Assembly: GCA_002774055.1 (NCBI GenBank)
Contig: PEZL01000021.1
Span: 1 to 15,753 of the forward strand
Direction of reading: 5' to 3'
Origin: Candidatus Tagabacteria bacterium CG09_land_8_20_14_0_10_41_14
Lineage (GTDB): Bacteria > Patescibacteriota > Minisyncoccia > JAHISW01 > Tagabacteraceae
DNA: 15,753 bases
Below the pieces are notes generated by a model. That model ran no database searches. It was not told the DNA's origin and saw only the letters and a list, made by a program, of their open reading frames with translations. The position numbers were made by a program, and so were the translations under genes. The first letter of the stretch is position 1. Each line of letters begins with the position of its first letter. Below, piece by piece: positions 12,081 to 15,753 of the stretch.

Positions 12081-12497
12081 TTATCTTGATACAAATTTAG
12101 TTTTTATCGATAACTTTGAAGCCGCTCGTTTAAAAGCGCCGGCCGCGACATCTTTTTCCACCCCGTCTATTTCAAAAAGTATTCTGCCGGGCTTTACTTG
12201 AGCCACATAAACCGCGGGATCGCCCTTGCCTCCGCCCATGGTTAGTTCTGGCGGCCTCTTGGTAAGCGGTTTATCAGGAAAAATACGAATCCATACCTTA
12301 CCCGTCTTTTGAATAAAACGGTTAAGAGCCCGTCGGGCCGCCTCAATCTGATTGGCGGAAATTTCACCAAACCCATCGGCCTTCAAACCATAACTGCCAA
12401 AAGCCAGATAAGTACCGGAAGTCGCCACCGCTTTTTTCTTAGGATTTCTTCTCATCCTATGCCACTTTCTATGTTTAACTTTTTTTGGAAACAACAT
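12081..12497 (-). CDS. rplP: 50S ribosomal protein L16 (uL16)
   Basis: Large-subunit protein at the A-site tRNA channel, needed late in assembly. The 138-aa chain has the normal start M-L-F-P-K-K-V-K-H-R-K-W-H-R (1-14), a central G-L-K-A-D-G-F-G-E-I-S-A-N-Q-I-E-A-A-R-R (37-56), and the signature V-W-I-R-I-F-P-D-K-P-L-T-K-R-P-P-E (68-84) followed by M-G-G-G-K-G (87-92). It lies 2 nt after rpsC. The following spacer holds structured element B. Confidence 0.97.
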   Translation of the reverse strand: MLFPKKVKHRKWHRMRRNPKKKAVATSGTYLAFGSYGLKADGFGEISANQIEAARRALNRFIQKTGKVWIRIFPDKPLTKRPPELTMGGGKGDPAVYVAQVKPGRILFEIDGVEKDVAAGAFKRAASKLSIKTKFVSR

Positions 12498-12499
12498 AC

Positions 12500-13141
12500 T
12501 TATTCTTCTCTATAAATCCAGACCTTTATTCCGATATCGCCATAAGGCAGATGCGCGCGTTCTTTCGCGAAATCAACATCCGCCGTCAGTGTTTGAAGCG
12601 GCATTTTGCCGCGGGACAACCATTCCCTTCTGCTCATCTCTGCTCCGGCCAGACGCCCTGAAAGGGCCAACTTCACGCCCTTCACTTCTTTATTCGCCAT
12701 TACCTTATCAAGCGTCTGCTTCATAACGCGTCTGAAGGGCAATCTTTTTTCCAGACTCTCCGCCACCATCTGCGAAACAATCGCCGCTCTAGTTTCCGGA
12801 CGCTTCACTTCTTCAACCACCACATCCACTCTGCGCTGTTCTTCCACTTTATTTTTTCTCAAAAACTTCTCCACCTGCAGCTTCAGCCTATCCGCGCCTT
12901 CACCCTTTCGTCCAATTACCAATCCGGGACGGGAGGTCTTTACAATAACACGTAAAATCTCGGGGGAACGCTCTATTTCTATCGAATCCACGCACATCCC
13001 CCGCAATCTTTTCTCCATCCACTCTCTTAACAAAACATCTCCCCTTAACAAAATCCTGTATTTTTTCAGGTTAAACCAGCGCGATTTCCAATTTCGCAAA
13101 ATTCCAAGCCTGAATGAATATGGATGAACCGTATGACTCAT
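12500..13141 (-). CDS. rpsC: 30S ribosomal protein S3 (uS3)
   Basis: Small-subunit head protein lining the mRNA entry channel. It starts M-S-H-T-V-H-P-Y-S-F-R-L-G, has a KH domain with R-P-G-L-V-I-G-R-K-G (71-80), and a C-terminal domain with the family's G-R-L-A-G-A-E-M-S-R-R-E-W (162-174), ending T-A-D-V-D-F-A and K-V-W-I-Y. Length (213 aa) is normal with only a short tail. It lies 2 nt after rplV and 2 nt before rplP. Confidence 0.97.
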   Translation of the reverse strand: MSHTVHPYSFRLGILRNWKSRWFNLKKYRILLRGDVLLREWMEKRLRGMCVDSIEIERSPEILRVIVKTSRPGLVIGRKGEGADRLKLQVEKFLRKNKVEEQRRVDVVVEEVKRPETRAAIVSQMVAESLEKRLPFRRVMKQTLDKVMANKEVKGVKLALSGRLAGAEMSRREWLSRGKMPLQTLTADVDFAKERAHLPYGDIGIKVWIYREE

Positions 13142-13143
13142 AA

Positions 13144-13488
13144 CTATTTTTTATCACCAAGCACCACTGTAATGTGACTGCTTCTTCTTCTTATTGTCGC
13201 AGCCCTTCCGCGCGCCCTCGGCATATATCTTTTCAAAACAGGACCGACGTCAACGGTTATTTCTTTAATATACAAATTATCCGATTTCAACCGAAAATTA
13301 TGCCGGGCGTTCTGCTCAGCCGATTTTAAAAGTTTCAAAAGGGAAGGGTTTGATTTTTTAGTACTGAACCTTATCTGCGACTCCGCTTCTTTCAAAGACA
13401 TACCCTTTATCAAATCGGCCAACAGCCTCACTTTTCTCGGTGAAACCCTTAAATATCTTAATTTTGCTTTTACTTCGGTCATGTTCAT
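13144..13488 (-). CDS. rplV: 50S ribosomal protein L22 (uL22)
   Basis: Contacts all 23S rRNA domains; its long beta-hairpin lines the exit tunnel. The 114-aa chain has V-K-A-K-L-R-Y-L-R-V-S-P-R-K-V-R-L-L-A-D (6-25), a central S-A-E-Q-N-A-R-H-N (56-64), and the hairpin V-G-P-V-L-K-R-Y-M-P-R-A-R-G-R-A (81-96). Two Met codons are possible starts (residues 1 and 3), a trivial difference. It follows rpsS by 15 bp. Confidence 0.97.
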   Translation of the reverse strand: MNMTEVKAKLRYLRVSPRKVRLLADLIKGMSLKEAESQIRFSTKKSNPSLLKLLKSAEQNARHNFRLKSDNLYIKEITVDVGPVLKRYMPRARGRAATIRRRSSHITVVLGDKK

Positions 13489-13503
13489 TTATTGTTTTAC
13501 CGC

Positions 13504-13800
13504 CTAGGCCCCCTTGCTTTGGCGAGCCTCGATTTCTTTCTGCATTTTACCGCCATGTCTCACGAATTTACGCGTCGGGCTAAATTCACCCAACCTATGG
13601 CCCACCATGTCTTCCGTTATCCTTACCTCTATAAAATCCTTTCCGTTATGAACACCGAACGTGTAACCTATCATTTCGGGAGAAATCTGAGAATCCCTTG
13701 CCCATGTCTTAATAACCACGCCATCTCCCGGCTTAACGCGGCTGATTTTTTCCAACAATTTTGCGTCCACATAGGGACCCTTTTTCGCGCTTCGCGTCAT
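13504..13800 (-). CDS. rpsS: 30S ribosomal protein S19 (uS19)
   Basis: Small-subunit head protein that forms a complex with S13. The 98-aa chain starts M-T-R-S-A-K-K-G-P-Y-V (1-11) and has the family signature R-I-T-E-D-M-V-G-H-R-L-G-E-F-S-P-T-R (60-77). Length is normal. It lies 2 nt after rplB. Confidence 0.97.
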   Translation of the reverse strand: MTRSAKKGPYVDAKLLEKISRVKPGDGVVIKTWARDSQISPEMIGYTFGVHNGKDFIEVRITEDMVGHRLGEFSPTRKFVRHGGKMQKEIEARQSKGA

Positions 13801-13802
13801 AA

Positions 13803-14645
13803 TTATTTTCGTTTCTTCTTAACCCTCCTTTTAATAATCATTTTATTTGAATATTTTTTCGGCTTCCTGGTCCTTACTCCGCCGGTTGTTTTACCCCACT
13901 TGGTTTTTGGTCTCTTTGTTCCTCTTGGCTGGCGGCCCTCTCCGCCTCCATAGGGATGGTCCACCGGGTTCATGGCAGTGCCTCTTACAGTAGGCCTCTT
14001 GCCAAGCCATCTGCTGCGGCCAGCTTTCCCTATTACCTCCAAATTATGCTCTATATTGGAAGCCTCTCCGATAGTAGCCCAGCACCCGGAAGGAATCTTT
14101 CTGATTTCCCTTGACGGCATTTTTAAGTGCGCGTAACCGCCCTCGTGAGACAAGAGTTCGGCAAAATTTCCTGCAGAACGAATCAGTTTAGCTCCGGAGC
14201 CCGGCTGAATTTCTATATTATGCACATGCGTTCCGGATAATATCTTCTTCAGGGGCAGGCGATTTCCTGTTTTCAATTCGGCCTTATCTGAAACGATAAA
14301 TTTGTTGCCTAGCGTTACACCTTGCGGCGCCAAAATATAGCGTTTTTCTCCATCGGCATAAGAAACCAGGGCGACGAAAGCGCTGCGATTCGGGTCGTAT
14401 TCAACGCTTTCAATCTTGGCCGGAATGTCTTTTTTGTCATACTTAAAATCTATTTTACGATACAATCTCTTACTGCCGCCGCCATTATGGCGAGTGGTAA
14501 TCTTACCGCTGCTTCTGCCTTTATCTCTCTTAAAACCCATCGTAAGTTTTTTAAAAGGATCACTTTTGGTGGAAGTAAGCAGGTCCCGATATACCAATCC
14601 CGTCATGCGCCTTCTTGATGGAGTTGTGGGTTTGTACTTTTTCAT
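13803..14645 (-). CDS. rplB: 50S ribosomal protein L2 (uL2)
   Basis: Core large-subunit protein needed for subunit joining and peptidyl transfer. The 280-aa chain has the R-N-N-x-G-like segment T-T-R-H-N-G-G-G (50-57), E-Y-D-P-N-R-S-A (82-89), P-G-S-G-A-K-L-I-R-S-A-G (148-159), and the signature M-N-P-V-D-H-P-Y-G-G-G-E-G-R (225-238). The His equivalent to E. coli His229 is kept; the second His of the usual H-P-H is Tyr here. The C-terminus is strongly basic. It follows rplW by 10 bp. Confidence 0.97.
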   Translation of the reverse strand: MKKYKPTTPSRRRMTGLVYRDLLTSTKSDPFKKLTMGFKRDKGRSSGKITTRHNGGGSKRLYRKIDFKYDKKDIPAKIESVEYDPNRSAFVALVSYADGEKRYILAPQGVTLGNKFIVSDKAELKTGNRLPLKKILSGTHVHNIEIQPGSGAKLIRSAGNFAELLSHEGGYAHLKMPSREIRKIPSGCWATIGEASNIEHNLEVIGKAGRSRWLGKRPTVRGTAMNPVDHPYGGGEGRQPRGTKRPKTKWGKTTGGVRTRKPKKYSNKMIIKRRVKKKRK

Positions 14646-14655
14646 GAATTTGGCA

Positions 14656-15072
14656 TCATGTAATATCTATTTTATCTCCTTTTTTAAAATACACCATTGC
14701 TTTTTTGTAACCCGGCCGGCGGCCTTGCTTACCGCGGCTAAATCTAAGTTTCGCCGGCATGTTTGTAATTCTTATTTTTATCGGCTCCAATCCATAAAGT
14801 TCCTTTATTGCTTTTTTTATAAGAATCTTGTTTGCCTCTGGCGAAACCCTAAACACAAAAACGCTCTCCTCTGAAACAAGAATCGCCTTTTCCGTAATAT
14901 GCGGGCTTAAAATGACTTCGGAGGCCAGTTCAGACTGACCTTCTTTTACCCCGCCCGCGACCTTTTCCGCGACCTTAGACTTTGGTGTTTTAAAAGCGCC
15001 TTTCGGGGGGCGCTTTAATTTCTCGTCAGCCTTCCGCTTTTTTTTACCTCTTATTATATCAAGTAATCCCAT
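14656..15072 (-). CDS. rplW: 50S ribosomal protein L23 (uL23) with N-terminal extension
   Basis: Tunnel-exit protein that docks trigger factor and SRP. The L23 core begins at about residue 54 with I-L-S-P-H-I-T-E-K-A (54-63) and includes V-F-V-F-R-V-S-P-E-A-N-K-I-L-I-K-K-A-I-K-E-L-Y (71-93) and G-R-R-P-G-Y-K-K-A-M-V-Y (116-127). At 138 aa it is about 40 longer than usual: the first 50 residues are a lysine-rich, low-complexity extension (M-G-L-L-D-I-I-R-G-K-K-K-R-K). No internal Met offers a shorter start before the core. The ATG lies 13 nt downstream of a TAGTAT box with a perfect TTGACA further up, so the mRNA leader is only some 7 nt. This is probably the first gene of the long ribosomal unit. 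Confidence 0.94.
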   Translation of the reverse strand: MGLLDIIRGKKKRKADEKLKRPPKGAFKTPKSKVAEKVAGGVKEGQSELASEVILSPHITEKAILVSEESVFVFRVSPEANKILIKKAIKELYGLEPIKIRITNMPAKLRFSRGKQGRRPGYKKAMVYFKKGDKIDIT

Positions 15073-15085
15073 AAGCCATATAAAA

Positions 15086-15115
15086 ATACTATCAAAAAAA
15101 GGCCGTCTGTGTCAA
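15086..15115 (-). promoter_or_regulatory. Promoter upstream of rplW
   Basis: On the minus strand a perfect -35 box TTGACA (15115-15110) is followed after 18 nt by TAGTAT (15091-15086, 4 of 6 to consensus). Transcription should start near 15079, about 7 nt before the rplW ATG at 15072, leaving no space for a Shine-Dalgarno. Confidence 0.65.
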
Positions 15116-15135
15116 CAAATAGAAAGAAGACATAC

Positions 15136-15169
15136 AAAAAACCGAAAACCGACTTACGATGTCGGTTTT
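15136..15169 (-). terminator. Likely intrinsic terminator at the end of rplD
   Basis: On the minus strand AAAACCGAC and GTCGGTTTT (15153-15145, with its partner at 15169-15161) form a perfect 9-bp stem around a 7-nt loop containing the rplD stop. It is followed by CGG and a run of six T (15141-15136). With the promoter just downstream it separates rplD and upstream genes from rplW. Confidence 0.6.
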
Positions 15170-15753
15170 TCCAGCACCTTCAGAGAATCTTTTATGAAAA
15201 TGAGATATTTATAGGTTAAAACATCCAACGGATTCAGGCTACGCGCTTCTTCTACTAAAATTCCAAACAAGTTTTTAAAGGCCCTTTTTATTTCATCTGT
15301 TTTATTGGCCAATAAAACCTCCGCTCTGTTTTTCTTTTTCTTTGTTAAATCCTCGAAGCCCTTTATCTTGCTTAAATTAGAAACAATAGCGTTGGCCTCC
15401 TTTGTCTTTGCGAAGCTTGCCCCGCTCGGCGGGGTTAATTTCAAATTATCCAAAACCAAAATCTCTCCATCGCGAAGTTTTTGGGAAAGAGCCACCAAAA
15501 GCGCCTTTCTTTTTGTTTTTTTATTAATTTTCTTTTCGTAATTTTTTTCTTTAAGCGGACCGTGAGTCGCGCCGCCGCCAATCCAAATAGGAGACCGCGT
15601 AGAACCGTGCCTTGCCCTGCCGGTTCCTTTCTGTCTCCAAGGCTTTCTGCCGCCGCCCCTGACTTCGGCCCTGGTTTTAGCATGCGCGATTACCACTCTC
15701 TTATTTGCCTGCATGGAAACAATTACCTGATGAAGCAAGTCGGCATTGAAAGG
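15154..15753 (-). CDS. rplD: 50S ribosomal protein L4 (uL4), 5' end outside the window
   Basis: Large-subunit protein whose long loop lines the tunnel. The frame is open to the window edge and upstream codons still match L4 (F-N-A-D-L-L-H-Q-V), so the gene starts beyond 15753; the TTG at 15738 is not a start. The fragment has the tunnel-loop signature T-R-A-E-V-R-G-G-G-R-K-P-W-R-Q-K-G-T-G-R-A-R followed by S-T-R-S-P-I-W-I-G-G-G. After the strand I-L-V-L-D-N-L-K-L the family normally runs into K-T-K-E; here a P-P-S-G-A-S-F-A stretch, encoded by a GC-rich palindrome (15420-15434), lies between. The C-terminus is complete. The stop lies in the loop of a likely terminator. Confidence 0.96.
   Translation of the reverse strand, partial: PFNADLLHQVIVSMQANKRVVIAHAKTRAEVRGGGRKPWRQKGTGRARHGSTRSPIWIGGGATHGPLKEKNYEKKINKKTKRKALLVALSQKLRDGEILVLDNLKLTPPSGASFAKTKEANAIVSNLSKIKGFEDLTKKKKNRAEVLLANKTDEIKRAFKNLFGILVEEARSLNPLDVLTYKYLIFIKDSLKVLEKPTS
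15420..15434. repeat. GC-rich palindrome inside rplD
   Basis: CCCCGC (15420-15425) and GCGGGG (15429-15434) form a perfect 6-bp stem around TCG. It encodes P-P-S-G in a region where L4 homologues have no such residues, so it looks like a short in-frame insert similar in kind to the spacer palindrome at 1298-1313. Confidence 0.5.

Noticed and set aside
12606..13127. A 173-codon plus-strand open frame opposite rpsC
   Set aside because: It is the antisense shadow of a clear S3 gene and has no recognisable domain. The same holds for other long plus-strand frames at 2004-2444, 13492-13953 and 14416-14874.
15684..15738. TTG at 15738 as the start of rplD
   Set aside because: Codons upstream to the window edge still match L4 (F-N-A-D before L-L-H-Q), so the gene is simply cut by the window.
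1..15753. tRNA or rRNA genes, or an insertion sequence with a transposase
   Set aside because: No cloverleaf, rRNA-like stretch or transposase motif was seen; all sizeable segments are covered by recognised genes.

Overview
The window looks like a chromosome segment of a Patescibacteria / Candidate Phyla Radiation bacterium, most likely of Parcubacteria type. This is an inference from gene content. The ribosomal proteins are bacterial but compact, rpmD (L30) is absent between rpsE and rplO, uL15 is cut to its N-terminal part, and AT-rich spacers alternate with GC-rich palindromic repeats. TGA is used as a stop (for example in the ATGA overlaps), so the code looks standard rather than the TGA=Gly code of Absconditabacteria/Gracilibacteria.

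Layout: all but one gene lie on the minus strand. Positions 1-149 hold the 3' end of a plus-strand thioredoxin/DsbA-like gene, convergent with the rest. From 15753 down to 5178 runs a nearly complete S10-spc ribosomal cluster: rplD (partial), rplW, rplB, rpsS, rplV, rpsC, rplP, rpmC, rpsQ, rplN, rplX, rplE, rpsZ, rpsH, rplF, rplR, rpsE, short rplO, secY, an adk-type kinase and map. It encodes ribosome parts, the Sec channel and the enzyme that trims initiator Met. A likely terminator plus a promoter with a perfect -35 box split it between rplD and rplW. A clear terminator ends it after map, so rplW-to-map reads as one transcription unit of about 10 kb. Downstream come ruvX, then a tight group of GT2 glycosyltransferase, galT-like, COG2426 membrane protein and tpiA, then pgk after a repeat-rich spacer. 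This second part combines sugar-nucleotide/glycan functions with two lower-glycolysis enzymes.

The most striking signal is a pair of homologous 118-119 nt elements, in the rplX-rplE and rplP-rpmC spacers. Each has a perfect 14-bp terminal stem whose sequence differs between the copies at three pairs with full compensation. Each also has a conserved GGAAAC hairpin next to the 3' arm, and an internal sequence that can pair with the same 5' arm, so two exclusive folds are possible. They may be an undescribed cis-regulatory RNA or a MITE-like mobile element. The second theme is GC-rich palindromes inside reading frames. The clearest is a 69-bp (23-codon) palindrome in ruvX, with smaller ones in ruvX, tpiA and rplD. 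Other notable points are the truncated uL15, a compacted PGK, and -10 boxes lying only 6 nt from start codons (possible leaderless mRNAs).
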